Origin: Pseudomonas jinjuensis | GTDB lineage: Bacteria; Pseudomonadota; Gammaproteobacteria; Pseudomonadales; Pseudomonadaceae | DNA length: 64,000 nucleotides | Direction: 5' to 3' | NCBI RefSeq assembly: GCF_900103845.1 | Contig: NZ_FNIJ01000003.1 | Span: forward strand, 124,001-188,000 | Program-made: the position numbers and the translations under genes | In this document: piece after piece, positions 16,660 through 24,440 of the stretch | Layout: each line of letters opens with the position of its first letter | Position numbering within the stretch: the first letter of the stretch is position 1 | Notes under the pieces: generated by a model | The model's input: only the letters and a program-made list of their open reading frames with translations | Database searches by the model: none | What the model was told of the DNA's origin: nothing

Positions 16660-17094
16660 TCAGGCTTCGTCGCAGTTCGCCAGGTCGATATCCAGGCGCG
16701 CCCAGGCGTCGATCTCCACCAGCAGTTCGGGGAACACCAGGCCGCTCACCTCCACCAGGGTGGAGGCGGGAAAGGTGCCCTGGCCGGCGAAGAAATCGCG
16801 CCGCGCGCGCCCGACCTCGTCCTTGTCGGCGATGCGGGTGACATAGACGTTGAGCTTGTAGATGTTGCCGATATGCCCGCCCGCCGCCTCCAGCAGCGCC
16901 TTGACCTTGCCCAGCACCACCAGGGTCTGGGCATGGGCGTCCAGCGGCGCGCCGCATTCGGCGGCCTGACGGGTGGCCGGGTGCCCGGTCATGCCGGACA
17001 TCACCAGCTCCTGCCCCACCAGCAGGGCGTTGGACCAGCTGGCGGTGGGCAGGTCGGGCGCGCCGGCGGCGCGGATGCGGCGGACCGGGGTCAC
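16660..17094 (-). CDS. RidA/YjgF/UK114-family protein without the catalytic arginine
   Basis: This 144-aa protein has the Rid fold pattern (NALLVGQELVMSGMTG, the helix KVKALLEAAGGHIGNIYKLN, then VEVSGLVFPELLVEIDAWA). In RidA proper an Arg in the PAR-(S/T)-x-VEV motif contacts the imino acid. Here the motif reads PASTLVEV, so the Arg is absent, as in some Rid subfamilies. The start codon is GTG, overlapping the Rieske stop as GTGA. RidA hydrolyses reactive enamine or imine intermediates. A pathway-specific Rid member beside an amino-acid-dehydrogenase-like enzyme suggests an imine intermediate, or a diverged hydrolase role. Confidence 0.82.
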   Translation of the reverse strand: MTPVRRIRAAGAPDLPTASWSNALLVGQELVMSGMTGHPATRQAAECGAPLDAHAQTLVVLGKVKALLEAAGGHIGNIYKLNVYVTRIADKDEVGRARRDFFAGQGTFPASTLVEVSGLVFPELLVEIDAWARLDIDLANCDEA

Positions 17095-18110
17095 AGCTGC
17101 CTGGCCTCGATCAGTTCCAGCTGGGCCTTGGCCAGGTTCTTCATGTGGCGACGCAGGCGCACCAGGCCCAAGTCATGCTGGTAGAGGTTCTCCCGCTGGT
17201 TGGCGTCCGGGTCCATGAATTCGAGGATCTCGCGGTCCTGCTCCAGCACCGCCCAGTGACGCTCTTCCAGGCGGTTCTTGTAGAGGAAGCGCCAGGTGTC
17301 GCGCTGCCAGCCGGTGAGCGGGCGGCAACGCCAGTGGAAGACGGCGCAGAGGTCACGGGCAATCGGCGTGTAGCTGCCGACGATGTGGAAGTTGCCGCCC
17401 GGGCCGCCGGTCTTCGGATAGGGAATCTCCAGGCGCATCCAGTGCATGCCGGTGTCGGCCCACTCGGTCCAGTCGAAGTTCACCCCGCGCTGGCCTTCCT
17501 TCTCGAAGATGAAGCCGGTGTCGGTGTCGCGGGTGACGAACCTGGCATGGCTCTCGCCCTCGGACATGGAGTGCGACTGCTTGTGCAGGTAGGTGCCGTG
17601 CATGGGGTCCATGACGTTGTCCAGCACGTAGCGGTAGTCGCCGCGCCACTCGGTGTAGCAGAGGAAGTGGGAGAACTCGGGATCGGTCAGCTGCTCGGGC
17701 AGCACCAGCGGCGGCGCCTGCTCGACGTTGCCCGCCGAGTTGTACAGCCACACGGCGCCGGCCGCTTCGGTGACGTGAAAGAAACGCGTCGCCTGGCTGC
17801 CTTCCAGCTTGCAGCCGGGGCTGCCGGGTACGCGGGTGGTGACGCCGTCGCAGCGCACTTCCACGCCGTGGTAGGGGCACTGCAGGCGGTCGCCCAGGTT
17901 CACCCCGCGCGACAGCGGCGCACCACGGTGCGGGCAGTGGTCTTCGAGGGCGTGCAGGGTGCCGTCGGTGTCGCGCCAGAGGGCCAGCTTGTAGCCCAGG
18001 CGGCGCAGGGACACCGGCTTGTCCTGGATGAAACCGACCGGGCAGATCGGGTACCAGAGGTTCTTCAGGCCGTTGGCGAGGAGTTGTTCAACAGGGTCCA
18101 CGGAGCTCAT
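17091..18110 (-). CDS. Rieske non-haem iron ring-hydroxylating oxygenase, alpha subunit
   Basis: This 339-aa protein belongs to the phthalate/vanillate-type single-subunit oxygenases. The Rieske cluster ligands are Cys59-x-His61 in CPHRG and Cys78-x2-His81 in CPYHG. The mononuclear iron site is in DNVMDPMHGTYLH with His171 and His176, and an acidic ligand is expected C-terminally. It would hydroxylate or O/N-dealkylate an aromatic or heterocyclic acid using electrons from the reductase at 15687. Start 18110 (MSSVDP) has AGAGGA well placed; an ATG at 18137 overlaps the previous stop (ATGA) and is an alternative. The substrate cannot be read from the sequence. Confidence 0.92.
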   Translation of the reverse strand: MSSVDPVEQLLANGLKNLWYPICPVGFIQDKPVSLRRLGYKLALWRDTDGTLHALEDHCPHRGAPLSRGVNLGDRLQCPYHGVEVRCDGVTTRVPGSPGCKLEGSQATRFFHVTEAAGAVWLYNSAGNVEQAPPLVLPEQLTDPEFSHFLCYTEWRGDYRYVLDNVMDPMHGTYLHKQSHSMSEGESHARFVTRDTDTGFIFEKEGQRGVNFDWTEWADTGMHWMRLEIPYPKTGGPGGNFHIVGSYTPIARDLCAVFHWRCRPLTGWQRDTWRFLYKNRLEERHWAVLEQDREILEFMDPDANQRENLYQHDLGLVRLRRHMKNLAKAQLELIEARQL

Positions 18111-18133
18111 AGCAGGTTCCTCTTGGAGGGAAT

Positions 18134-18352
18134 TCATTCGCCCAGGCGGGCCATCAGGGTCTTGTAGGCATCCTCGGTCCAGGGACCGCCGCCCGGGCAG
18201 GTCGGGCCGGCCTGGTTGAGGTAGCCGAGCAGGCCGGGCAGGTCGTGGATGCCGGCGGCGTAGGCGCGCTCGATGGAATCGCCGAGCAGGTCCTCGAAGG
18301 AGTTCGGCTCGCGGGTGCGGGCCTGATGGGGTTCCAGGTAACGGTCTTGCAT
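18134..18352 (-). CDS. Small 'recombinase-like helix-turn-helix' protein of Rieske clusters
   Basis: This 72-aa protein has MQDRYLEPHQARTREPNSF, then LLGDSIERAYAAGIHDLPGL and GGPWTEDAYKTLMARLG. From memory, small proteins of this form are annotated as recombinase-like HTH domain proteins and recur beside Rieske oxygenase genes. GGAGG eight bases upstream decides the start at 18352; an ATG at 18367 would place GGAGG inside the gene. There is no sign of recombination activity. It may be a partner or regulator of the oxygenase. Its tight position between the oxygenase and the 105-aa gene supports a structural or assembly role (inference). Confidence 0.75.
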   Translation of the reverse strand: MQDRYLEPHQARTREPNSFEDLLGDSIERAYAAGIHDLPGLLGYLNQAGPTCPGGGPWTEDAYKTLMARLGE

Positions 18353-18353
18353 T

Positions 18354-18671
18354 TCATTGGCCTCCATTGCGGACCCGTTCGCGGATGGTTTCGCGAACCG
18401 GGACGAAGTCGTAGGTCGGGTAGCACTCGGTGCGGAACACGCCCCAGGCGGAGCGTTCCAGTTCAACGTTGATGCGTGGCAGCAGGGCCGGCGGCAGGCG
18501 CAGGGTGACGATCTGCCCCAGGCCCATGGCGACGGTCCAGGAGACGATCTCGACGCCCTCGCCGGGGAAACGTTCCCACCAGTCCATGGCCTTCATGTGG
18601 GCCTGGATGTCTTCGAGGTTCTTCGACTGGTCGTGCCTGAGCAGCACGGTCAGCAGCATCGTTTCGCTCAT
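18354..18671 (-). CDS. Small conserved-looking protein of the Rieske operon, 105 aa
   Basis: This 105-aa protein has no family I can name. It reads as a ferredoxin-like alpha/beta fold: beta strand MLLTVLLRHDQ, helix LEDIQAHMKAMDWWERF, strands VEIVSWTVAMGLGQIVTLRL, helix, then YPTYDFVPV. This pattern resembles dimeric alpha/beta barrel proteins such as muconolactone-isomerase- or EthD-like enzymes. GAGGCGAG precedes ATG 18671. It lies seven bases after the VOC gene. It may be an isomerase or decyclising enzyme of the pathway, or an oxygenase partner. Confidence 0.7.
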   Translation of the reverse strand: MSETMLLTVLLRHDQSKNLEDIQAHMKAMDWWERFPGEGVEIVSWTVAMGLGQIVTLRLPPALLPRINVELERSAWGVFRTECYPTYDFVPVRETIRERVRNGGQ

Positions 18672-18678
18672 GCTCGCC

Positions 18679-19644
18679 TCAGCTCCTGGGTTTGTCGGTG
18701 AGGAACTTGCCTTGCGGCGCCTCGACGTTCTTCTGCCGCCGGGTGTTGCCGTCCAGGCCGCCGGCGATGGCCCACTCGGCGAACACGGTGGGGCCGGGCT
18801 CGAATTCGCGGGCCTGCCATTCGCCGGTCAGCTGGTCCTCGTCGGCGTAGTACTCGACGAGCGCCCCGGCGGGGTTCCTGAAGTACCAGAAGTAGGCCGA
18901 GGACACCGGGTGGCGGCCGGGGCCGATCTCGGTGTCCCAGCCGCAGCGGGAGATGTGCATGCCGCCGCCGAACACTTCGTGGATATCGCGCACGGTGAAG
19001 GCCACGTGGTTGAGGCCGGCGCGCGGTTGCGGCAGTTGCAGCATGAACAGGTCGTGGTGGCCGCCCTCCTCCGCGCAGCGCATGAAGGCGCCACGGTCCG
19101 GGTAGCGGTCGGAGCAGACGAAGCCGAAGCGCTCGGCGTAGAAGCGCTCGCAGGCGTTCACGTCCTTGACGAAGAACACCACGTGGCCGACTTCGATCGG
19201 CTGGGCACGCTCGTAGATCGGGCTGGCCTGGTTGATCCGGCCCTTGAACTGCCAGGTGTTGGACTGGCCGCACTGGACCTGGATATCGCGCTTGCGGGTG
19301 ACCTGCAGGCGCACCGCCAGGCCGTTGGGGTCCGTGCAGCCGATGCGGCCCTCGCCCTCGATGAAGCCGGGGTCGCCCGCGATGCGTTCGGCATACAGCT
19401 TGAGGTCCGCCTCGCTCTCCACGCCCCAGACCACTTCGCGCAGCGTCGAGCCGGCCTCGATGGCCGGCGGCAGGCCGGGCTTGTCCAGCGCGGCGACTAT
19501 GACGCGGCAGCCGTTGAGGCTTTCGAAGACCACCTGGTCGTCGCTCGCCTCGACCTGCTGCAGGCCCCAGTCGGCGAAGAAGCGGGCACTGGTGGCCAGG
19601 TCTTCCACGCCGTAGGTGATTTCGTCGATTCCCAATACGCTCAT
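18679..19644 (-). CDS. VOC family (extradiol dioxygenase / glyoxalase-like) protein
   Basis: This 321-aa protein has two vicinal-oxygen-chelate modules, the usual length and layout of type I extradiol dioxygenases. The C-terminal module holds the expected metal ligands: His in IEVGHVVFFV, His in LNHVAFTV, and Glu in GALVEYYADED. It could cleave a catechol-type ring or a dihydroxylated heterocycle produced by the Rieske oxygenase. Other VOC functions are possible, since the fold includes isomerases and hydrolases. The gene starts with ATG after GAGGAAA and is followed closely by the two small genes. Confidence 0.85.
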   Translation of the reverse strand: MSVLGIDEITYGVEDLATSARFFADWGLQQVEASDDQVVFESLNGCRVIVAALDKPGLPPAIEAGSTLREVVWGVESEADLKLYAERIAGDPGFIEGEGRIGCTDPNGLAVRLQVTRKRDIQVQCGQSNTWQFKGRINQASPIYERAQPIEVGHVVFFVKDVNACERFYAERFGFVCSDRYPDRGAFMRCAEEGGHHDLFMLQLPQPRAGLNHVAFTVRDIHEVFGGGMHISRCGWDTEIGPGRHPVSSAYFWYFRNPAGALVEYYADEDQLTGEWQAREFEPGPTVFAEWAIAGGLDGNTRRQKNVEAPQGKFLTDKPRS

Positions 19645-19657
19645 CGCGTTTTCCTCA

Positions 19658-21142
19658 TCAATGCTGGCCGGCCCAGGCCAGCGGCTGTTCGTTCAGGCCC
19701 CAGTAGAGGCTCTTCTGTTCCATGTACTGGAGGATCCCCAGGCGGCCCTTCTCCCGGCCCAGGCCGCTGTCGCGCCAGCCGCCGAAGGGGGTGGAGATGG
19801 AGAACTGCTTGTAGGTGTTGATCCACACGGTGCCGGCCTGCACCGCGCGGCCGAGCTTCCAGGCGCGCTGGAAGTCACGGGTCCAGATGCCGGCCGCCAG
19901 CGCGTAGCAGCTGTCGTTGGCTTCCTCGACCAGGGCCTCTTCGCTGTCGAAGGGCATCGCCACCAGCACCGGGCCGAAGACTTCCTCCTGGCACAGGCGG
20001 GCGTCGTTGCGCAGGCCTTCGATGATGGTCGGGGTGTAGAAGTAGCCGCGGTCGAAGGCTTCGCCATGGGGGCGCACGCCGCCGGTGCGCAGGCGGCCAC
20101 CCTCGGCGACGCCCATCTCGACGTAGCGCTCCACCGACTCGCGATGGCGGGCGCTGATCAGCGGGCCCATCTGGGTGCGCTCGTCGGCCGGGTCGCCGAC
20201 GCGCAGGGCGGCGGCGCCATGGGCCAGGCGCTCCATGAACTCCTCGTAGTGCTCGCGGGCGACGAACAGCCGCGAGCCGGCGATGCAGGACTCGCCGCTG
20301 GAGCTGAAGATGCCGTAGAGCACGCCGGCCACCGCGTGGTCCAGGTCGGCGTCGGCCAGCACCATGGTCGGCGACTTGCCGCCCAGTTCCATGGACACCG
20401 GCATCATCTTGTCGGCGGCGATCCGCGCGATGTGCTTGCCGGTGCTGGTGCCGCCGGTGAAGGACACGCGCTTGACCAGCGGATGGCGGGTCAGCGCATC
20501 GCCGATCAGCGCGCCCTTGCCCGGCAGCACGCTGACCAGGCCGCGCGGCAGGCCGGCTTCGTCGCAGATGCGCGCCAGGGCCAGGGCGGCCAGCGGGGTG
20601 ATCTCCGCCGGCTTGACCACCACGGCGTTGCCGGCGGCCAGGGCCGGGGCGAGCTTCTGCGCCTCGCTGGCGATGGGCGAGTTCCACGGGGTGATGGCCG
20701 CCACCACGCCCATGGGCTCGTAGACGCTCATGCTGACGAAGTCGCCGCGCGACGGGGTGATGGTTTCCTCCAGGGTCTCGCAGGCGGCGGCGAAGAACTG
20801 GAAGGTGGCGGCGGCGCTGGCCACCAGGTTGCGGGTTTCCTTGATCGGCTTGCCGTTGTCCAGGCGCTGCAGTTGCGCCAGCGCTTCGCTGCGCTCGCGG
20901 ATCAGCGCGGCGATGCGGTAGAGCACGGCGGCGCGCTCGTGGGGCTTGCGCCGGGCCCAGCCGCTTTCGCGGAAGGCGCGGTGGGCGCCCTGGATGGCTT
21001 CCTCCACGTCGTCCAGGCTGGCGGCGTGCAGGCGGGCGATGGCTTCACCGGTGGCCGGATAGAGGCTCTGGTAGAGGTCGCCGCCGCCCAGGCGCCACTC
21101 GCCGGCGATGCAGATGGGTTGGATCGGGTTCAGGTCTATCAC
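19658..21142 (-). CDS. NAD(P)-dependent aldehyde dehydrogenase
   Basis: This 494-aa protein is a typical ALDH superfamily enzyme. The catalytic Cys286 lies in SSGESCIAGSR, the general base Glu252 in MELGGKSP, and Asn154 in PWNSP. A GSTxG-like nucleotide motif reads FTGGTSTGKHI. It oxidises an aldehyde to the acid in the cytoplasm. The start codon is GTG at 21142, with AGGGA upstream. In this operon the natural aldehyde source is the thiamine-diphosphate enzyme at 21968, as in mandelate-type pathways (benzoylformate decarboxylase then benzaldehyde dehydrogenase). It could instead act on an aldehyde from ring cleavage. Confidence 0.93.
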   Translation of the reverse strand: MIDLNPIQPICIAGEWRLGGGDLYQSLYPATGEAIARLHAASLDDVEEAIQGAHRAFRESGWARRKPHERAAVLYRIAALIRERSEALAQLQRLDNGKPIKETRNLVASAAATFQFFAAACETLEETITPSRGDFVSMSVYEPMGVVAAITPWNSPIASEAQKLAPALAAGNAVVVKPAEITPLAALALARICDEAGLPRGLVSVLPGKGALIGDALTRHPLVKRVSFTGGTSTGKHIARIAADKMMPVSMELGGKSPTMVLADADLDHAVAGVLYGIFSSSGESCIAGSRLFVAREHYEEFMERLAHGAAALRVGDPADERTQMGPLISARHRESVERYVEMGVAEGGRLRTGGVRPHGEAFDRGYFYTPTIIEGLRNDARLCQEEVFGPVLVAMPFDSEEALVEEANDSCYALAAGIWTRDFQRAWKLGRAVQAGTVWINTYKQFSISTPFGGWRDSGLGREKGRLGILQYMEQKSLYWGLNEQPLAWAGQH

Positions 21143-21153
21143 GGTAGTCGTCC

Positions 21154-21957
21154 CTAGATCGAAATCGCGTGGGCGTGGTTGCCCAGCGCGCGGACCACGC
21201 TGTACACGGTCAGCGCCGAGGTCTTGGGGTTGGCCGCCAGCGGCTTGCCGCGCAGAGTCAGCTCGAAGCCGCCGAAGGCGCCGCTGGCTTCCACCTGGTG
21301 CACGTTCTCGCTGCTTTGCGGGTCGGCGATCAGGCGCACCTGGGTGCGGTCCAGGCCGAGGCCGGCCAGCGACAGGGTGGCGGCGACGTTGGCGTTCTTC
21401 GGGTAGAGCCGCGCGGCTTCGCGGGCGCTGCCTTCGAAGATCACCCGCGCCTCGGCCAGGTGTTCCAGGTCGCAGACCTGCTCACCCGGCGTGCCCAGCC
21501 AGGCGCGTGCCGGCTTGCGGCCGGTGTAGCGCACCGACTCCAGCCCGCCGACCTTGGCCGCCGACAGCGCGTCGATGCCGCCGATGGCGCCGGGCAGCAG
21601 TTCGATGCGGGTGCCGCCGAACTCGGCGGCGGCCTCCAGGCGTTCCACCAGCCCCGGCTCGGACAGCGCCCCCACCGACACCACCAGGCAGGGAATGCCC
21701 TGGGCCAGCGCCGGCAGCACGTGCTGCTCGATGGCGCGGTGCCCGGCGCACTCCACCAGCAGGTCGGGGCGCGCCCCGGCCGGCAGTTCGCTGAGCACCT
21801 GCGGCGGCGTGCGCAGGCGGGCCAGGCGCTGGCGGACCAGTGCCTGGGATTCGTCCGGGACTATCACCGCATCGACGCAGAGATGCGGGTCGCTCTCCAG
21901 CAGTTCCAGCACACCGACGCCGATGGCGCCGCAACCGATCATGGTGATATGCAGCAT
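21154..21957 (-). CDS. L-aspartate dehydrogenase-like protein (NadX family)
   Basis: This 267-aa protein has an N-terminal Rossmann motif IGCGAIGVGVLE (GxGxxG at 8-13) and the aspartate dehydrogenase pattern LLVECAGHRAIEQH, LPGAIGGIDAL and YPKNANVAATLSLAGLG. Family members interconvert aspartate and oxaloacetate through iminoaspartate using NAD(P). The gene sits between the ALDH and the TPP enzyme, with 10-11 base gaps, and far from any NAD biosynthesis gene. A catabolic role is more likely: oxidising an amino intermediate, or reductive amination of a pathway keto acid. With the Rid-family protein of the same operon it points to an imine intermediate. Confidence 0.87.
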   Translation of the reverse strand: MLHITMIGCGAIGVGVLELLESDPHLCVDAVIVPDESQALVRQRLARLRTPPQVLSELPAGARPDLLVECAGHRAIEQHVLPALAQGIPCLVVSVGALSEPGLVERLEAAAEFGGTRIELLPGAIGGIDALSAAKVGGLESVRYTGRKPARAWLGTPGEQVCDLEHLAEARVIFEGSAREAARLYPKNANVAATLSLAGLGLDRTQVRLIADPQSSENVHQVEASGAFGGFELTLRGKPLAANPKTSALTVYSVVRALGNHAHAISI

Positions 21958-21967
21958 GGCATGGGCC

Positions 21968-23650
21968 TCAGACGGTGGCCTTGGCGGCTTTGGCTTCGTT
22001 GGTCGGCGGACCGGCGAAGATGGTCTTGAAGCTGCCCACCGAGAGCATGTCCACCTCCAGCAGGAAGGGACCGGGCTCGGCCAGGGCGCCGTCCAGCACG
22101 CCGCTGAAGTCCTTCAGGTCGCTGACCCTGGCGTGGCGCAGGCCGAGGGAGGCGGACAGCTGGGCGTAGTCCGGGGTGTGCAGGTCGACGTAGCAGCGGC
22201 GGCCACCGTAGGCGGCGTCCTGGATGTTCTTGATCACCCCGTAGCCCTGGTCGTTCATCAGCACGATGACCATGTCGGCCTGCTCCTGCACGGCGGTGGC
22301 CAGCTCGCCCAGGTTGAGGATGAAGCCGCCGTCGCCGGCCAGCACGAAGGTCTTGCGGCCACGGGCGGTTTCCGCCGCGCCGATGGCCGCGCCGATGCCC
22401 ATGGCCAGGCCCTGGCCGATGCCGCCGCCGAGGGCGTGCACGCCGGCGCGCGGGCTGAAGATCTTCAGGTGGCGGTTGCCCCAGGTGCTGTTGGAGACGG
22501 TGACGTCGCGTACCCAGTTGAAGTCCTTGCCGGCCAGCGCCTGCAGCTGTTCCACCAGCGAGGCGTAGGGGCCGAGGCCGTCCACCAGTTGCGCGCGGGC
22601 CTGGTTGCGCGCGGCGGCGAGATCCGCGGCGAAGGCCGGGTCCACCGACAGGCGCCCCTCCAGGCGGTCGGCCAGGCCCTTGAGGACCAGTTCGGAATCG
22701 CCACAGACGAAGAAGTCGCTGGGGTAGCAGCGGCCCTCCGCCGTGGCATCGGCGTCGGCCCGGTAGAGCGGACGCGGGAGCTTGAGCTCGTACTTGAGGG
22801 TTTCGTTGCCGCGCAGGCGCGAGCCGACGACAAGCATGGCATCGCAGCTCTGGTAGAACTGCTCCACAGGCTTGTTCAGGTTGAAGGCGCCGAGGGAACG
22901 CTCGTCGTCTTCGGGGACTATGCCGCGGCCCTGGGTGCTGGTGACCACGCCCACGCCCATGGCCAGCAGGCGCTGCACCTGCTCGCCGGCATGGCGGGCG
23001 CCGCCGCCGAGCCAGAGCATCGGCCGGCGGGCCTTGGCGAAACGTTCGGCGAGGTCGTCCAGGGCCTGCTCGGAGGGCTTGGCCACCGGCACCGGCAGTG
23101 GCGAGAGGTCGGCCGGCATGTTGATCAGGGCCGACTGGATGTCGATCGGGATTTCCACGCTCACCGGGCCGCTGGGCGCGGTCAGGGCGGTCTGCACGGC
23201 CAGCTTGATGGTGCTGATGGCGGTGTCGACGCTGCGCACGCGGAAGGCCGCCTTGGAGATGGCCTTGAGCATGGTCAGCTGGTCCGGCGCCTCGTGGATG
23301 TAGGCCAGGCTCTGGTCCAGGTAGGGGGTTTCGATCTGCCCGGTCAGGTGCAGCAGCGGAGTGCCGGCGGTGAGCGCCTCGACCATGGCGCCGGCGGCGT
23401 TGCCGGCGGCGGTGCCGGTGCTGGTCAGGCACACGCCCAGGCCACCGGTGGTGCGGGCGTAGGAATCCGCCATGTTGGCCGCGCCGGCCTCGCCCCGGGC
23501 CATCACGAAGCGGATGTTGCCGCGGATGGCGAAGGCGTCGAGGATCGGCATGTTGTGGATGGAGATCACCCCGAAGGCGGCCTTGACGTCGCACTGCTCG
23601 AGGAAGGCGGCAATGGCGGCGCCGACTGTGACTTTGCTTTCGTTACGCAT
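21968..23650 (-). CDS. Thiamine-diphosphate-dependent enzyme, acetolactate synthase / 2-oxo acid decarboxylase-like
   Basis: This 560-aa protein has the three-domain layout of the acetohydroxyacid synthase and benzoylformate decarboxylase superfamily. The cofactor-activating Glu54 is in ARGEAGAANMADSYAR. The ThDP/Mg motif starts at 439 (GDGGFILNLGEL, ending in LMNDQGYGVI). No regulatory subunit gene accompanies it, which argues against branched-chain amino acid synthesis. It most likely decarboxylates a 2-oxo acid to the aldehyde used by the neighbouring ALDH. Start 23650 (MRNESK) has GGAGG upstream and overlaps the SDR stop by eight bases. Confidence 0.88.
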   Translation of the reverse strand: MRNESKVTVGAAIAAFLEQCDVKAAFGVISIHNMPILDAFAIRGNIRFVMARGEAGAANMADSYARTTGGLGVCLTSTGTAAGNAAGAMVEALTAGTPLLHLTGQIETPYLDQSLAYIHEAPDQLTMLKAISKAAFRVRSVDTAISTIKLAVQTALTAPSGPVSVEIPIDIQSALINMPADLSPLPVPVAKPSEQALDDLAERFAKARRPMLWLGGGARHAGEQVQRLLAMGVGVVTSTQGRGIVPEDDERSLGAFNLNKPVEQFYQSCDAMLVVGSRLRGNETLKYELKLPRPLYRADADATAEGRCYPSDFFVCGDSELVLKGLADRLEGRLSVDPAFAADLAAARNQARAQLVDGLGPYASLVEQLQALAGKDFNWVRDVTVSNSTWGNRHLKIFSPRAGVHALGGGIGQGLAMGIGAAIGAAETARGRKTFVLAGDGGFILNLGELATAVQEQADMVIVLMNDQGYGVIKNIQDAAYGGRRCYVDLHTPDYAQLSASLGLRHARVSDLKDFSGVLDGALAEPGPFLLEVDMLSVGSFKTIFAGPPTNEAKAAKATV

Positions 23651-24440
23651 GACGGGACAAACCTCCGGAAACATCGATGTGACTACCCGTCGTATAGGCA
23701 GACAGGGGGGAAGCGAGGAAAACGATGGCGCGGGCCGCTTCTATCGGCTTGCCCAGGCGCCCCAGGGGAATCTGCTTGCGTTGCGCCAGTTGGCCGGTCC
23801 ACCGGGCCCAGTCCAGCTCACGCTCTTCGCGGGCCTCGAAGCGGCGGCGCCATTGGCCGGACTCCACCAGGCCGATGAGGATGCCGTTGACCCGCACGCC
23901 CTTCGGCGCGAATTCGAAGGCCATGGAGCGCACCAGGTTCTTCACTCCCGCGCGGGCGGCGCTGGTGGCCACCATGTGCGGCTCCGGCTGGCTGGCCAGC
24001 AGCGAGTTGACGCAGACGATGGCGGCATCCGTCCGGCCTTCCAGCTGCGGCAGGAAGGCGCGCACCGGGTGGATGATGGAGAAGAACTTCAGCTGCAGTT
24101 CCTCGCTCCAGGCCTCGTCGGTGGTGTCGGCGAAGGTGGAGACGCGGCCCTGACCGGCGTTGTTCACCAGGATGCTGGCGCGGCCCAGCGCGCGCTGGCT
24201 GGCCTCGGCGAAGGCCTGCACCTGCGCCGGGTCGAGCACGTCGCAGGCCTGGGCGAACAGTCGCGCGGCGGGGAAGCGCTCACGCAGGCTGGCCTCGGCG
24301 GCCTGCAGGCGGTCGGCGTTGCGGCCGCAGAAGGCCACGGCGGCGCCGGCTTCCAGCAGCAGCTCGACCGTGGCCAGGCCGATGCCGGAGGAGCCGCCGG
24401 TGACCACCGCCACCGCGGCGGACAGATCACACATGCTCAT
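23643..24440 (-). CDS. SDR family protein with an altered active site (TxxxR for YxxxK)
   Basis: This 265-aa Rossmann-fold protein has the cofactor motif TGGSSGIG (14-21), NNAG and the catalytic-type Ser in VNSLLAS. Thirteen residues after this Ser, where classical SDRs have Tyr-x3-Lys, it has Thr159-Ser-Ala-Ala-Arg163. The C-terminal end (SAYTTGSHIDVSGGLS) is normal. It may be a divergent oxidoreductase using other residues, or a non-redox SDR. The reading frame is intact, so this is not simple decay. It overlaps the IclR gene by 14 bases and the TPP gene by eight. A hydroxy acid to 2-oxo acid step would fit the context if it is active. Confidence 0.85.
   Translation of the reverse strand: MSMCDLSAAVAVVTGGSSGIGLATVELLLEAGAAVAFCGRNADRLQAAEASLRERFPAARLFAQACDVLDPAQVQAFAEASQRALGRASILVNNAGQGRVSTFADTTDEAWSEELQLKFFSIIHPVRAFLPQLEGRTDAAIVCVNSLLASQPEPHMVATSAARAGVKNLVRSMAFEFAPKGVRVNGILIGLVESGQWRRRFEAREERELDWARWTGQLAQRKQIPLGRLGKPIEAARAIVFLASPLSAYTTGSHIDVSGGLSRHA

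Noticed and set aside
21154-21957. NadX as part of NAD biosynthesis
   Set aside because: No nadA or nadC is nearby and the gene is embedded with tight spacing in a catabolic operon.
21968-23650. Biosynthetic acetolactate synthase (IlvB)
   Set aside because: There is no small regulatory subunit gene or ilv context, and the neighbours are an aldehyde dehydrogenase and oxygenase genes.
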